Below, piece after piece: positions 45,542-55,601 of a stretch of DNA of 64,000 bases. The notes below the pieces were generated by a model. That model was not told the origin of the DNA and did no database searches. It worked only from the letters and a program-made list of their open reading frames with translations. Source of the DNA: Marinicauda pacifica (GTDB lineage: Bacteria > Pseudomonadota > Alphaproteobacteria > Caulobacterales > Maricaulaceae). The translations under genes and the position numbers were made by a program. Numbering within the stretch: position 1 is the stretch's first letter; each line of letters opens with the position of its first letter. The stretch lies in the NCBI RefSeq assembly GCF_004793635.1, contig NZ_SRXV01000001.1:1240501-1304500 (forward strand). Reading direction: 5' to 3'.

Positions 45542-46645
45542 TTGATCGTATCGCGCCTCTACTCAGTCCAGGCCCTGCGGGCGGTGGCGGCGCTCGCTGT
45601 GCTGGCCGGACATCTGGCCCAGAACGAGATCCGCTTCCTCGACGCCCCGCTCCTTCCCGCCTGGTTGCAGGCCGGGGCCAGCGGCGTCGACCTCTTCTTC
45701 GTTATCTCCGGCTTCGTCATGGTCTATGTGACCCGCGGCATGGGCCGCGCGGCACCCGCACAAAGCGCGCGCTTCCTCTACCAGCGTGCGGCGCGTATCT
45801 ATCCGGCCTACTGGCTGTTCACCGGGCTCGTGCTGATCGGGTATCTCGTCATGCCGGGCAGCCTGACGCGCGGGCTCGACGAGCTGAACCTGCTCGCCTC
45901 GCTGACCTTGTGGCCGGTCAGCAGCCCGCCCGTGCTCCTCGTCGCCTGGACGCTCATTCACGAGCTGTATTTCTACCTGGTCTTCGCCGGGCTGCTTCTC
46001 CTGCCGGGCCGGCTGTTTGTTCCGGCGCTCGTCGTCTGGATCGCCGCCATCCTGGCGGCACACTGGAGCGGCCTGGCCTATTCGGGCGCGGTCGCCGGTC
46101 TGGCCTTCCATCCGCTCACGCTCGAGTTCATCGCAGGGTGCGCAATCGGCTTGCTGGTCTGCTCGGGACGGCGCCGGTTCGGCGCGGCGGCGCTTGTGGC
46201 CGGGCTTGCCTTATGGGCCGGCTCCTTCGCCTGGCTCGCTCCGGCCGGTCCTGCCGATATCCCCATGGGATGGCTGCGTGTGGGGATCTGGGGCGTGCCT
46301 GCGGCGCTGACGACCTATGGCGTCGTCACGCTCGAGATCGATCACCGGATGAGGACGCCCGGCCCCCTCGTAGCGCTCGGCGACTGGTCCTACGCGCTCT
46401 ACCTCGCCCACCTGCCCGTGGTCGCGCTGCTGGTGCGCCTGGTCGACCGTTTCGTGCCGGACACAGGCCCGCTGCCCAATCTGATCTTCATTGCGACCGC
46501 CAGCCTCGCCTCCATCGCTGTGGCCGGGCTCACCTACCGCTTGTTCGAGCGGCCCGTTCTGGCCCTGACACGAAAATGGGGCGACCGGGTCTTCCCGGCC
46601 GCCCCATTCCTGCGCGAACCGCCGATTGCGGCCCGGATCTGGTAG
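45542..46645 (+). CDS. Acyltransferase family 3 membrane protein
   Basis: Third OafA-type O-acyltransferase of the window, 367 residues, TTG start at 45542. It shows SVQALRAVAALAVLAGHLA at the N-terminus, VDLFFVISGFVMVYVT in the second helix and RAARIYPAYWLF, all strong family patterns. Unlike the two in the metal block it lies in the core part. Modifies an unknown surface glycan. Convergent with gcvPB, three bases apart. Confidence 0.86.
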   Translation: MIVSRLYSVQALRAVAALAVLAGHLAQNEIRFLDAPLLPAWLQAGASGVDLFFVISGFVMVYVTRGMGRAAPAQSARFLYQRAARIYPAYWLFTGLVLIGYLVMPGSLTRGLDELNLLASLTLWPVSSPPVLLVAWTLIHELYFYLVFAGLLLLPGRLFVPALVVWIAAILAAHWSGLAYSGAVAGLAFHPLTLEFIAGCAIGLLVCSGRRRFGAAALVAGLALWAGSFAWLAPAGPADIPMGWLRVGIWGVPAALTTYGVVTLEIDHRMRTPGPLVALGDWSYALYLAHLPVVALLVRLVDRFVPDTGPLPNLIFIATASLASIAVAGLTYRLFERPVLALTRKWGDRVFPAAPFLREPPIAARIW

Positions 46646-46648
46646 CGC

Positions 46649-48229
46649 CTATTCGGCCGCCTGCGCGGTCTCGTCCTCGCGCCAGGTCAGGACCGGGGAC
46701 CGCGCCGCGCGCGTCTCGTCAAGACGCTTGGCCGGGGCGTGGACCGGCGCATTCAGGAAACGTCCAGTATCCCCGTCCCGGGCGGCCTCGGTGAGCTTGA
46801 GCAGGGTGTCGCAGAAACGATCCAGCCCAGCCTTGCTCTCGGTCTCGGTCGGTTCGATGAGCAGCGCCCCGTGCACGACCAGCGGGAAGTACATCGTCAT
46901 CGGGTGATAGCCCTCGTCGATCATCGCCTTGGCGAAATCGAGCGTGGAAACGCCGGTATCCTTCAGGAAGGTATCGTCGAACAGCGCCTCGTGCATGCAC
47001 GTGCCCTCGAACGCGGCCGTCATCTCACCGCGCAGGCGCGCCAGGATGTAGTTGGCGTTCAAGACCGCGTCCTCTGCTACCTGGCGAAGCCCGTCCGAGC
47101 CGTGGCTCATCATGTAGGACAGCGCGCGGGTGAACATGCCCATCTGGCCATGGAAGGCGACCAGACGCCCGAACGGCTCGCCGCCGGACAGGTCCCTCGC
47201 CTCCTGTTCGTGCTCGACCATGGCCCAGGTCTCGCCGTCCTGGATCACGTAGGGCACCGGCACGAAGGGCGCGAGCGCTTCGGAGAAGACGGTGGGGCCA
47301 GAGCCCGGCCCGCCGCCGCCATGGGGCGTGGAGAAGGTCTTGTGCAGGTTGATGTGCATCGCGTCGATGCCGAGATCGCCCGGACGCACGCGCCCGACAA
47401 TCGCGTTGAAGTTCGCACCGTCGCAGTAGAAATAGCCGCCGGCCTCGTGGATGAGGTCCGCGATTTCCTTGATGTCGCGCTCGAACAGGCCGCACGTATT
47501 CGGGTTGGTCAGCATGATCGCGGCGACGTCGTCGCCCAGCTTCGACTTGAAGACCTCCATGTCGACCCGGCCCGACGCATCGGCGGGGATTTCATCGGTC
47601 ACGAAGCCGCACTGCACGGCTGTGGCCGGGTTCGTGCCGTGCGCGGATTCCGGCACCAGCACGCGGCGGCGCCCGGTTTCCCCGCGCGCATCCAGCGCGG
47701 CGCGGATCGCCATCATGCCGCACAGCTCGCCATGCGCGCCGGCCTTCGGGCTCATCGACACGCACGGCGTGTTCGTCAGCGTCATCAGCCAGTGAGCGAG
47801 CTCGCCGATCAGCTCGAACGCACCCTGCACGGTCGATTGCGGCTGCATCGGATGGATGTCGGACAGGCCGGGAAGACGCGCCAGCTTCTCGTTCAGGCGC
47901 GGATTATGCTTCATCGTGCACGAACCGAGCGGGTAGAGCCCGAGGTCGATCGCGTAATTCTTGCGCGACAGACGCACATAGTGGCGCATCGTTTCCGGCT
48001 CGGAGAGGCCGGGCAGCCCGATCGCCGACTTGCGCTCCAGCCCGTCGAGCCGGGTCTTCAGGCCCTTGGGTTCGGGCAGGTCGACGCCGCAATTGTCGAA
48101 ATCGCCGCGCTCGAAGATCAGCGGCTCGGCCTGGTCCAGCCCCTTGGAGCCGGAAAACGTCTCGCTATACGCACCCGGATCGGGGGCATGCACGGGGCGG
48201 GAGGGGCGTCCTTGCGTGTTCATGGCCAT
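46649..48229 (-). CDS. gcvPB: Glycine dehydrogenase (decarboxylating) subunit 2
   Basis: PLP-binding half of the split P-protein of glycine cleavage. 526 residues. The cofactor lysine lies in MHINLHKTFSTPHGGGGPG-type sequence (HINLHKTFSTPHGG), and FLVPDSAHGTNPA-like VPESAHGTNPATA is present. The N-terminus has GDFDNCGVDLPEP. Together with GcvPA it decarboxylates glycine and transfers the methylamine to lipoyl-GcvH. Two bases after gcvPA. Confidence 0.95.
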   Translation of the reverse strand: MAMNTQGRPSRPVHAPDPGAYSETFSGSKGLDQAEPLIFERGDFDNCGVDLPEPKGLKTRLDGLERKSAIGLPGLSEPETMRHYVRLSRKNYAIDLGLYPLGSCTMKHNPRLNEKLARLPGLSDIHPMQPQSTVQGAFELIGELAHWLMTLTNTPCVSMSPKAGAHGELCGMMAIRAALDARGETGRRRVLVPESAHGTNPATAVQCGFVTDEIPADASGRVDMEVFKSKLGDDVAAIMLTNPNTCGLFERDIKEIADLIHEAGGYFYCDGANFNAIVGRVRPGDLGIDAMHINLHKTFSTPHGGGGPGSGPTVFSEALAPFVPVPYVIQDGETWAMVEHEQEARDLSGGEPFGRLVAFHGQMGMFTRALSYMMSHGSDGLRQVAEDAVLNANYILARLRGEMTAAFEGTCMHEALFDDTFLKDTGVSTLDFAKAMIDEGYHPMTMYFPLVVHGALLIEPTETESKAGLDRFCDTLLKLTEAARDGDTGRFLNAPVHAPAKRLDETRAARSPVLTWREDETAQAAE

Positions 48230-48231
48230 GG

Positions 48232-49581
48232 TTAGAGCACCTCTTTGAGAGCAGCTTCGAGCGCGTCGAGATCGCCGTCGGTATTGGTTTCGGTCGCGGC
48301 AAGGATGAGATGGGTCTCAAACTGGCCCGGATAGAGCCGGCTGGCCGGGACGCCGGCCAGGATGCCGCGCTGGGCCAACGCCTCGACTACCTCTGTGGCC
48401 GGACGGGTTAGTTTCACGGTGAATTCGTTGAAGAAGGCGTCGGTAACCAGCTCCACGCCCTTAATCCCGGCCAGGCGATCGGCCAGCTCGATGGCGCGCT
48501 CGTGATTGAGGCGGGCAAGCTGGGTCAGCCCCTTCTCGCCGAGCAGGCTCATATGGATCGTCCAGGCGAGCGCCATCAGCCCGGAATTGGTGCAGATATT
48601 CGACGTCGCCTTGTCGCGCCGGATATGCTGTTCGCGCGTGGAAAGCGTCAGCACGAAGCCCCGGCGCCCGTCCGCGTCCACGGTTTCCCCAGCCAGGCGG
48701 CCCGGCATGTTGCGGATGAAGTTGCGGTCGTCGCGGCAGGCGAACAGGCCCACATAAGGCCCGCCGAACTGCAGACCGACACCCAGCGACTGGCCCTCGC
48801 CCACCACGATGTCTGCGCCCATTTCGCCCGGAGACGTCATCAGGCCCAGGGACACGATTTCGGTCACTACCGCGATCAGCAGAGCACCCTTGGCATGGGC
48901 GGCTTCGGCCAGCGCGGTCAGGTCGCGCACATGGCCGAACACGTCCGGGTTCTGCACCACGATGCAGGCAGTGTCGTCGTCGATATACTTGACGAGGTCG
49001 TCGGCCCTGCCCGGCGCGGCGCCCTCGGTCTCCACCTCGATGTCCATGTATTTGGCGAGCGTCGCGGTGGCGGCGGAATAGTGCGGATGAAGATTGCCGG
49101 ACAGCACCGCCTTCTTGCGCTTGGTCACGCGGCTGGCCATCAGCACGGCCTCCGCGCAGGCGGTCGAGCCGTCATACATCGAGGCGTTGGCGACCGCCAT
49201 GCCGGTCAGGCGCGCGACCTGGGTCTGGAATTCGAACAGGGTCTGCAGCGTGCCCTGGCTGATTTCCGGCTGGTAGGGCGTGTAGGCCGTCAAGAATTCG
49301 GAGCGCTGGATCAGGTGATCCACCGTGGCAGGCACATGGTGCTTGTAAGCCCCGGCGCCGACGAAGAAGGGCGCTTCCCCGGCCGAAAGATTCTTCCTGG
49401 CCATCTTGGCGAAGGCCCGCTCCACCTCCAGCTCGGTGGCCTTGCGCGGCAGGTCGACCGGTCCGTCCAGACGCGCGCTTTCAGGCACGTCGGTGAACAG
49501 CGCGTCGATAGACGACACACCGATCGTTTCGAGCATTTGGGTCCGGTCGTCCGGAGTCAGGGGCAGATAGCGCATCGTCAA
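48232..49581 (-). CDS. gcvPA: Glycine dehydrogenase (decarboxylating) subunit 1
   Basis: N-terminal half of the split P-protein, 449 residues. It starts [20 protein letters not shown] and has the PLP-fold pattern without the lysine ([34 protein letters not shown]). It forms an alpha2-beta2 enzyme with GcvPB. Three bases separate it from the PaiB-like gene upstream. Confidence 0.95.
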   Translation of the reverse strand: MTMRYLPLTPDDRTQMLETIGVSSIDALFTDVPESARLDGPVDLPRKATELEVERAFAKMARKNLSAGEAPFFVGAGAYKHHVPATVDHLIQRSEFLTAYTPYQPEISQGTLQTLFEFQTQVARLTGMAVANASMYDGSTACAEAVLMASRVTKRKKAVLSGNLHPHYSAATATLAKYMDIEVETEGAAPGRADDLVKYIDDDTACIVVQNPDVFGHVRDLTALAEAAHAKGALLIAVVTEIVSLGLMTSPGEMGADIVVGEGQSLGVGLQFGGPYVGLFACRDDRNFIRNMPGRLAGETVDADGRRGFVLTLSTREQHIRRDKATSNICTNSGLMALAWTIHMSLLGEKGLTQLARLNHERAIELADRLAGIKGVELVTDAFFNEFTVKLTRPATEVVEALAQRGILAGVPASRLYPGQFETHLILAATETNTDGDLDALEAALKEVL

Positions 49582-49584
49582 CTC

Positions 49585-50226
49585 TCACCTTCTCGGCAAT
49601 TCATTCATGTCCGCGGCCACCTGCCGCGCAATTCGGTTGGTCCGGCCGGCCAGGGCATCCGCGATGCCCGCAAAGTCGGCCTGCGTCTTGTCCTGGCTCA
49701 GCTTCCTGACCAGCGCCGCCTCGCTGACCTGCACGCGAACCGCCACGATCGCGTTGAGCAGGCGCTCGATATAGTCCGGCGGGGCGTCGGTTCGCCGCCA
49801 CGGCGGGTTCTGGTCGGCCTCCATCTCATCGCTCAAGGCGTCGATGACAGAGATGATCTGATCGCGCCCGGTCTCAAGCGACACGATGCCGCGCGCCTCA
49901 GCCGAGCTGTAATTCCAGGTCGGTACGGCGCGGCCTGTCTCGGCCTTGCTCGCATACCAGCCCGGAGAGACGTAGGCGTCGGCCCCGGAGAACAGAACCA
50001 GTCCTTCAGATGTACCGTCGAGGACCGGACAGATCGGGTTGGCCCGGGCGACATGGCCGCGTAGCGCCCTCACCTCGCCCTTAGCGCCGCATTCCACCAG
50101 CATAGGCGTGCGTGCGGCGATCAGCCCGTCCGGCCCCTGCACCACCAGCGTCGCGAAGCGATGCTGGTGCATGAAAGCAGCCGCCTCCGCGCTATCGCAG
50201 ACATAGGCGGGGTGCGGGCTGAACAT
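49585..50226 (-). CDS. PaiB-like FMN-binding protein inside the gcv operon
   Basis: 213-residue flavin-binding split-barrel protein (FATLVVQGPDGLIAARTPML, GRAVPTWNYSSAEARG, LSQDKTQADFAGI), matching PaiB/FMN-binding negative transcriptional regulators, whose actual reaction is unknown. It lies six bases after gcvH and three bases before gcvPA, so it is surely co-transcribed with glycine cleavage. Not a normal member of this operon. Confidence 0.85.
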   Translation of the reverse strand: MFSPHPAYVCDSAEAAAFMHQHRFATLVVQGPDGLIAARTPMLVECGAKGEVRALRGHVARANPICPVLDGTSEGLVLFSGADAYVSPGWYASKAETGRAVPTWNYSSAEARGIVSLETGRDQIISVIDALSDEMEADQNPPWRRTDAPPDYIERLLNAIVAVRVQVSEAALVRKLSQDKTQADFAGIADALAGRTNRIARQVAADMNELPRR

Positions 50227-50232
50227 CGCGGT

Positions 50233-50604
50233 CTAGTCGACGTGTTTCTGGTAGGCTGCTTCGTCCATCAGCGCGTCGAGCTCGGAGGCGTCGGCGACTT
50301 CCAGCTTGAAGAACCAGCCCGCGCCGTGCGCGTCTTCATTCACCTTGCCCGGGGCGTCTTCCAGGGCGCCGTTGACCTCGACCACCTTGCCGGAAACCGG
50401 CGCATAGATCTCGCTGGCGGCCTTGACCGATTCCACGACCGCGATCTCGTCGCCTTTCTTGAAGGACTTGCCGACTTCAGGAAGCTCGACAAAGACCACG
50501 TCGCCCAGCTGCTCGGCTGCGTAGGGCGTGATGCCGACCGTGGCCGGGCCGTCGCCCTCGGTCTTGATCCATTCGTGGTCTTCGGTGAAGCGGGTCTGGC
50601 TCAT
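50233..50604 (-). CDS. gcvH: Glycine cleavage system H protein
   Basis: Lipoyl-carrying shuttle protein, 123 residues. Lys61 in [13 protein letters not shown] is the lipoylation site; FTEDHEWIK and [19 protein letters not shown] are family marks. It carries the methylamine group between the P, T and L proteins. 35 bases after gcvT. Confidence 0.97.
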   Translation of the reverse strand: MSQTRFTEDHEWIKTEGDGPATVGITPYAAEQLGDVVFVELPEVGKSFKKGDEIAVVESVKAASEIYAPVSGKVVEVNGALEDAPGKVNEDAHGAGWFFKLEVADASELDALMDEAAYQKHVD

Positions 50605-50639
50605 GAAACTCTCCCGTGAGAATGTGAACGTCGAAGGGA

Positions 50640-51737
50640 TCAGCCGCGATAGAAGCGGTGAGCCACGACAGGCATTTTGACGATTTCGGCCGGGCGCGCC
50701 TTGCCGCGCACGATCAGCTCGATTTCGGTTCCCGGCTTGGCAAGCTCGGCAGGCACATAGCCCATCCCGATGGGCGCACCCGCGGTCGGGGCGAACCCGC
50801 CCGAGGTCGCAACGCCCACGACCGTGCCGTCATGCGCGATCTCGGCGCCCTCGCGGGCCGGGGCTTTGTCTTTCAGCTTGAATCCGACCCGTTTGCGCGA
50901 GGCGCCATCCTCGATCTGTTTCAGGATTTTGCGCGCGCCAGGGAAATCGGCGCTGGCGCGGCGCGACTTGGCCACGGCCCAGGTCAGGGACGCCTCGATC
51001 GGCGTCGTGGTCTCGTCCATGTCGTGGCCGTAGAGGCAGAGCCCGGCTTCCAGGCGCAGGCTGTCGCGCGCCCCGAGCCCGATCGGCTTGACCCGTTCGT
51101 CGTCCAGCAGCAGGCGGGCAATCTCTTCGGCCTGGTGGTTGGGAATGGAAATCTCGAACCCGTCCTCGCCGGTATAGCCCGACCGCGACACGAAGACGTC
51201 GGCGCCGTTCAGGGTGAAGCGGCCCGCTTCCATGAAGACCAGCTTGGCGGCGTCCGGGCAGAGGGCTTCCATCACCGCGCCCGCCTTCGGCCCCTGCAGG
51301 GCCAGCAGCGCGCGGTCGTTCAGCTCGATGAGTTCGGCCCGGCGTCCGAACCGGTCGCGCATATGGGCAAAATCGGCGCCCTTGGTGGCCGCATTGACGA
51401 CGACGAAGAAGCCGTCCTCGTCCGGGCGCGACACCATCAGATCGTCCATGATGCCGCCCTCGTCATTGAGCAGCAGCGTGTATTTCTGGGTGCCCGGCTC
51501 CAGCTCGGAGAGATCGGCGGTGATCAGCGCTTCCAGCGCCCCGGCCTCACCGGTCACGCGCGCCTGGCCCATGTGGGAGACGTCGAACAGGCCCGCACCC
51601 TCACGCGTGTGATTGTGCTCGGCCATGATCCCCTCGAACTGGACCGGCATCTCGTAGCCGGCGAACGGGACCATCTTCCCGCCCAGTTCGACATGCAGGT
51701 CGTATAGCGGGGTTCGCAACAGGGGTTGGTCGGTCAT
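50640..51737 (-). CDS. gcvT: Aminomethyltransferase (T protein)
   Basis: Tetrahydrofolate-dependent enzyme of glycine cleavage, 365 residues. [35 protein letters not shown] and [15 protein letters not shown] are family marks. First gene of the gcv operon, preceded by GGAG and a leader with a tandem glycine riboswitch. Confidence 0.96.
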   Translation of the reverse strand: MTDQPLLRTPLYDLHVELGGKMVPFAGYEMPVQFEGIMAEHNHTREGAGLFDVSHMGQARVTGEAGALEALITADLSELEPGTQKYTLLLNDEGGIMDDLMVSRPDEDGFFVVVNAATKGADFAHMRDRFGRRAELIELNDRALLALQGPKAGAVMEALCPDAAKLVFMEAGRFTLNGADVFVSRSGYTGEDGFEISIPNHQAEEIARLLLDDERVKPIGLGARDSLRLEAGLCLYGHDMDETTTPIEASLTWAVAKSRRASADFPGARKILKQIEDGASRKRVGFKLKDKAPAREGAEIAHDGTVVGVATSGGFAPTAGAPIGMGYVPAELAKPGTEIELIVRGKARPAEIVKMPVVAHRFYRG

Positions 51738-51774
51738 GGCATCTCCGGTCCAGACATGTGTTCACGCAGGGGCG

Positions 51775-51802
51775 AACCGGATTCCGTGACGGAAATCCGG
51801 TT
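51775..51802 (-). other. Hairpin between riboswitch and gcvT
   Basis: AACCGGATTTCCG and CGGAATCCGGTT arms pair with one bulged base around a three-base loop. It lies just downstream of aptamer 2 and could be part of the expression platform. No U-run follows, so translation control is more likely than termination. Confidence 0.45.
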
Positions 51803-51807
51803 GGCGC

Positions 51808-52009
51808 GCCCCCGCTGTCTGATCGACCTGAGAGATTCCTCGGCCGGGGGCTCACCAGCCCGCGCCGCATGCTCCTTCGGTGGGAGGCGGACGGTCACCC
51901 GCTCGCATCCACTTTCCAGCGTCAGCCATATACCTCGCGGTCCTGTTGCCTGAGCGTTTCCGGGGCGGTTGCGCCTTCGGCGCCGGCGTCTTCGGCCGGT
52001 CTCTCCCGC
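51808..52009 (-). ncRNA. Tandem glycine riboswitch
   Basis: In the leader of gcvT on the minus strand two glycine aptamers follow each other. Aptamer 1 has GGGAGAGAC, CGCCGAAGGCGCAA and CGCTCAGGCAACAGGACC; aptamer 2 has GGAAAGTG, CACCGAAGGAGC and ATCTCTCAGGTCGATCAGAC. The GCCGAAGG and CTCAGG-CA elements are the conserved core. It switches the operon on with glycine. Confidence 0.88.
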
Positions 52010-52063
52010 AAGGAGGCCTTAGTTTTCGTACCCGGCCCGCGAACGGCCCGGATGCTGCGCCGC

Positions 52064-52091
52064 AGGGTAGTTTGCCCGGACGCGGAGTCAA
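52064..52091 (-). promoter_or_regulatory. Possible gcv operon promoter
   Basis: TTGACT (52091-52086) and TACCCT (52069-52064) on the minus strand are 16 bases apart, about 55 bases before the riboswitch. The -10 is weak. Confidence 0.4.
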
Positions 52092-52115
52092 TCGCGATGG
52101 GATGCGGACGCGCCA

Positions 52116-53879
52116 CTACATCCGTTCGGGAGTCTCCAGTCCGATCAGGGACAGCGTCAGTTCCAGCTGCTTGAGCACGGTCTCGGCCAGCGCGAGCCGG
52201 CTGGCGCGCACAGACTCGTCCTTTTCCGGCAGAATCGGGCAGGCCGCATAGAAGCTGGAAAACGTCTGGGCCAGCGCGTGGGCGTGATCGCAGATATGGT
52301 TCGGGGCGCGCAGCTCGTAGGCGCGCGTCAGCGCCGCGTCGAAGCCGTCCAGGCGCCGGATCAACGCCGTCTCTTCCTTCGTGCCCGCGACGATCTCGCC
52401 TGCCTCGAGCCCCTGCTCGGCGGCCTTGCGCATGATCGATTTGATCCGGACGGCCTGGTAGAGCAGGTAGGGACCGGTCTTCCCCTCGAACGAGACGAAG
52501 CGGTCGAGCTCGAAGATATAATTCGTCGTGCGGTAATTCTGCAGATCGGCAAAGCGGATCGCGGCATTGGCGACCATGCGCGCCACCCGGTCGAACTCGG
52601 CCTCGTCCAGCGTGGCGCCCAGGCCGGCTTCGCTCAGGCGCGCACGGGCCCGGCTATAGGCTTCCTCGATCAGGTCGGCCAGGCGGAACGTTCCGCCTGC
52701 CCTGGTACGCAGACGCTTGCCGTCAGGCCCGTTCACCGTGCCGAACTTCACGTGCTCCAGCTCGCCTTCGCCGGCGAGGCCGGCCAGGACCGCGGCGCGG
52801 AAGACCTGCTCGAAATGGTCGGACTGACCCAGATCAACCACGTAGAGAATCAGGTCGGGATCGTAGTCGCGCCGCCGGTCGAGAATGGTCGCCAGATCGG
52901 TGGTCGCGTAGAGCGCGGAGCCCTTCGAGCTGACCAGGATGAGTGGCGCCAGCTCCTTCTTGTCGTCCTCGCGCGCCACGCGGACGATGCGCGCGCCCTC
53001 GCTCTCTTCGAGTATCCCCTTTTCCTCGAACAGTGCGATCGTGTCCGGCACCAGGGGATCGACGTCGCTTTCCCCCTTCCACAGATCGAAATGGACACCC
53101 AGCGCCTCGAAATCGGCTTTCAGCGCCGCGATCGAGACCTCGATGAAATGGCGCAACAACGCGCGATAGCCCGCGCGGCCGGCCTGAAGCTCGGCGGTCG
53201 CGGACCGCGCACGCGCGGCGCGGGCTTCGTCTTCCTTCGCCCGGGCGGCCGCTTGCGGATAGAGGCGCGACAGATCCTCGATGGTCACCGGCGGCTCATC
53301 CGGGAAAGGCGCCTCGGCGGTCTCGTCGAAATAAACGAGGTCCGGCTGCTCGTCCTGAAGCTCAGTGAGCAGCAAACCCATCTGATAGCCCCAGTCGCCC
53401 AGATGGATATCGCTGACCACGCGGTCGCCGCGGAAGCGGAACAGGCGCTGAAGGCTGTCGCCGATAACCGAGGAGCGCAGATGGCCGACATGCATCGGCT
53501 TGGCCACGTTCGGTCCGCCGAAGTCGAGCATCACCATGCGCTCGCGCTCGACTCGGCTCGCGCCCAGCCGGTCGTCGGCAGCGATCTGGTTGGCCCGGGC
53601 GCTGTACAGTCCGGCGGCCGGCGTCAGGTTGATGAAGCCCGGCCCGGCGATTTCGACCTCGATCCCCGGCTCGCGCTGCGCGAAATCGGCAATAACCTCT
53701 TCGGCAACGGCACGCGGCGCCTTCTTCGCGAGCTTCGCGGCCGCCATCGCGCCATTGCACTGATAGGGCGCCAGGTCGGGGCGGTCGCTCTCGGCCACCT
53801 GGCCCAGATCGGCCGGAAGCCCCATAGCGGCGAAGGACGCCCCGAGTGAGGCGCTCAGCGTGTCAGTAATGGAGGTCAT
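52116..53879 (-). CDS. argS: Arginyl-tRNA synthetase
   Basis: Charges tRNA-Arg. 587 residues, class I: the HIGH-type motif is HVGHLRSSVIG (NVAKPMHVGHLRSSVIG region near 130), the KMSKS loop is replaced by a degenerate form as usual in ArgS, and the C-terminal anticodon domain has LLYQAVRIKSIMRKA and SLIGLETPERM. An N-terminal additional domain is present (GFINLTPAAGLY). Upstream lies a lipoprotein gene on the same strand. Confidence 0.96.
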   Translation of the reverse strand: MTSITDTLSASLGASFAAMGLPADLGQVAESDRPDLAPYQCNGAMAAAKLAKKAPRAVAEEVIADFAQREPGIEVEIAGPGFINLTPAAGLYSARANQIAADDRLGASRVERERMVMLDFGGPNVAKPMHVGHLRSSVIGDSLQRLFRFRGDRVVSDIHLGDWGYQMGLLLTELQDEQPDLVYFDETAEAPFPDEPPVTIEDLSRLYPQAAARAKEDEARAARARSATAELQAGRAGYRALLRHFIEVSIAALKADFEALGVHFDLWKGESDVDPLVPDTIALFEEKGILEESEGARIVRVAREDDKKELAPLILVSSKGSALYATTDLATILDRRRDYDPDLILYVVDLGQSDHFEQVFRAAVLAGLAGEGELEHVKFGTVNGPDGKRLRTRAGGTFRLADLIEEAYSRARARLSEAGLGATLDEAEFDRVARMVANAAIRFADLQNYRTTNYIFELDRFVSFEGKTGPYLLYQAVRIKSIMRKAAEQGLEAGEIVAGTKEETALIRRLDGFDAALTRAYELRAPNHICDHAHALAQTFSSFYAACPILPEKDESVRASRLALAETVLKQLELTLSLIGLETPERM

Positions 53880-53897
53880 ATCAAGCGTATCGTTTTA

Positions 53898-54470
53898 TTA
53901 GCTGCCGCTGCCCGCAGTCACGCGGAAACGCTGGCCCGAGCGATTGAATTCGAGCTGCTCTTCGGTCAGTTCGAAACCCACGATCACCTCGAAGTTCGCA
54001 CCCGATGTGCTGGCGTCGGCCCGCGGGATCACCATGTTCTCGAATTCCTGCACGAGCTCGACCCGGTCCACGCCAGCGGGAAACTCCACGGTGACGGGAT
54101 AGACCTGACGCTCGATCACAGCCTGGTCGCGCCGGGTCACGGCGACGAAGTACTGATAGGTGTGCGAACGGCCGCTGGCCGCCGGGCCGCGGCCGAACGC
54201 CATCCGGATGCCCATATCCATCGAGATCGGGCTGGCATCGCGGTCGGTATATTCGCAGAAGCTGACCACGTTGAGGATTTCGCCGGTAAACCCGACATTG
54301 GAATAGACAACCCCGTCGCCGTGAAAATTGACGACACGGTGGGCGTCGTACAGGGAAAGCGCCGTCGGGCACGGTCCTGGGTTGGGTTGATCGCCTTCGA
54401 CCACGCCACGCACCGACTGGCAGCCCGTAACGAGCATGGAAAGGCAGATCAGAGCGGCAATGCGGCGCAT
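53898..54470 (-). CDS. Lipoprotein of unknown function
   Basis: 190-residue secreted lipoprotein from the ATG at 54470: MRRIAALICLSMLVTGC with lipobox LVTGC (Cys17). The mature part is beta-rich (VVNFHGDGVVYSNVGFTGEI, NMGIRMAFG-like DMGIRMAFGRG, FEVIVGFELTEEQLEFN) without a domain I can name. Longer upstream frames have no site. 18 bases upstream of argS on the same strand. Confidence 0.72.
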   Translation of the reverse strand: MRRIAALICLSMLVTGCQSVRGVVEGDQPNPGPCPTALSLYDAHRVVNFHGDGVVYSNVGFTGEILNVVSFCEYTDRDASPISMDMGIRMAFGRGPAASGRSHTYQYFVAVTRRDQAVIERQVYPVTVEFPAGVDRVELVQEFENMVIPRADASTSGANFEVIVGFELTEEQLEFNRSGQRFRVTAGSGS

Positions 54471-54607
54471 GAAGCGTCTCCCGAAGACGTAACGTGAATG
54501 CTCAAAGCCGGACACGCCCCTTGCGGCGCGCCCGTGCGCTGTTACATCGTCTCTACGATGGCACTGTCCCAAGGGCAACGCCAAGCGCTCCGCCGAGCTG
54601 AGAAATC

Positions 54608-55552
54608 ATGACCCGAACGCGCGACCTGACTGTCCTTCTCGCCTCCCCACGCGGCTTCTGCGCCGGTGTGGACCGTGCCATCCAGATCGTGGAGCGCGCA
54701 CTGGAACGCTATGGCGCTCCCGTCTATGTGCGCCACGAGATCGTGCACAACAAGCATGTGGTCAACCGGCTGAAGGCGATGGGGGCCATCTTCGTGTCGG
54801 AGCTGGACCAGTGCCCGGACGACCGGCCCGTGGTCTTCTCCGCGCATGGCGTGCCGCAGCGCGTGCCCCAGGAAGCGGCCAGACGCAACATGCTCTACGT
54901 CGACGCGACCTGCCCGCTCGTGTCCAAGGTCCATGTCGAAGCCCAGCGCCATGACCGCACCGGCCGCGAGATCATCCTGATCGGCCATGCCGGCCATCCC
55001 GAAGTGATCGGCACGATGGGCCAATTGCCCGAAGGCGCGATCCATCTGGTGGAGACCGTCGAGGATGCCGAGGCCTTCACCCCCGCCGATCCCGACAATC
55101 TCGCCTTTGTCACCCAGACCACGCTTTCGGTCGACGATACGGCCGCCATCGTGGAGGTGCTGCAGCGCCGCTTCCCGAACATGGCGGCACCGCACAAGGA
55201 AGACATCTGCTACGCCACCACCAACCGCCAGCAGGCGGTGAAGGCCATTGGCGCGCGCGCAGACCTGGTACTCGTGGTCGGCGCGGCGAACTCCTCGAAT
55301 TCGGTCCGCCTGGTCGAAGTGGCCAAGCGTGCCGGGGCCAGGGCGGCCTATCTCGTCCCCTCGGCCGAGGATGTGGACTGGGCCTGGTTTGACGGGGTCG
55401 AGCGTGTGGGCGTCAGCGCTGGCGCCAGCGCGCCGGAAGATCTGGTCGAGGACCTGCTCGCCGCGGTCGCCGAACGTTTCACCGTGCGGATCGAAGACGT
55501 CAGCGTTGCCGAGGAAGACGTGGTGTTCAAGCTTCCCAAGGAAGTGGCGTGA
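54608..55552 (+). CDS. ispH: 4-hydroxy-3-methylbut-2-enyl diphosphate reductase
   Basis: Last enzyme of the MEP isoprenoid pathway, iron-sulfur, 314 residues. The three cluster cysteines lie in GFCAGVDRA (Cys18), DATCPLVSK (near 103) and [11 protein letters not shown] (near 200). [10 protein letters not shown] and [15 protein letters not shown] are substrate-site motifs. Divergent from the lipoprotein gene. Confidence 0.97.
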   Translation: MTRTRDLTVLLASPRGFCAGVDRAIQIVERALERYGAPVYVRHEIVHNKHVVNRLKAMGAIFVSELDQCPDDRPVVFSAHGVPQRVPQEAARRNMLYVDATCPLVSKVHVEAQRHDRTGREIILIGHAGHPEVIGTMGQLPEGAIHLVETVEDAEAFTPADPDNLAFVTQTTLSVDDTAAIVEVLQRRFPNMAAPHKEDICYATTNRQQAVKAIGARADLVLVVGAANSSNSVRLVEVAKRAGARAAYLVPSAEDVDWAWFDGVERVGVSAGASAPEDLVEDLLAAVAERFTVRIEDVSVAEEDVVFKLPKEVA

Positions 55553-55601
55553 CGAGGCCGGGACCACGGCGCGGCGCCTGAACCTCGGGAGGATGTCGGC
55601 A

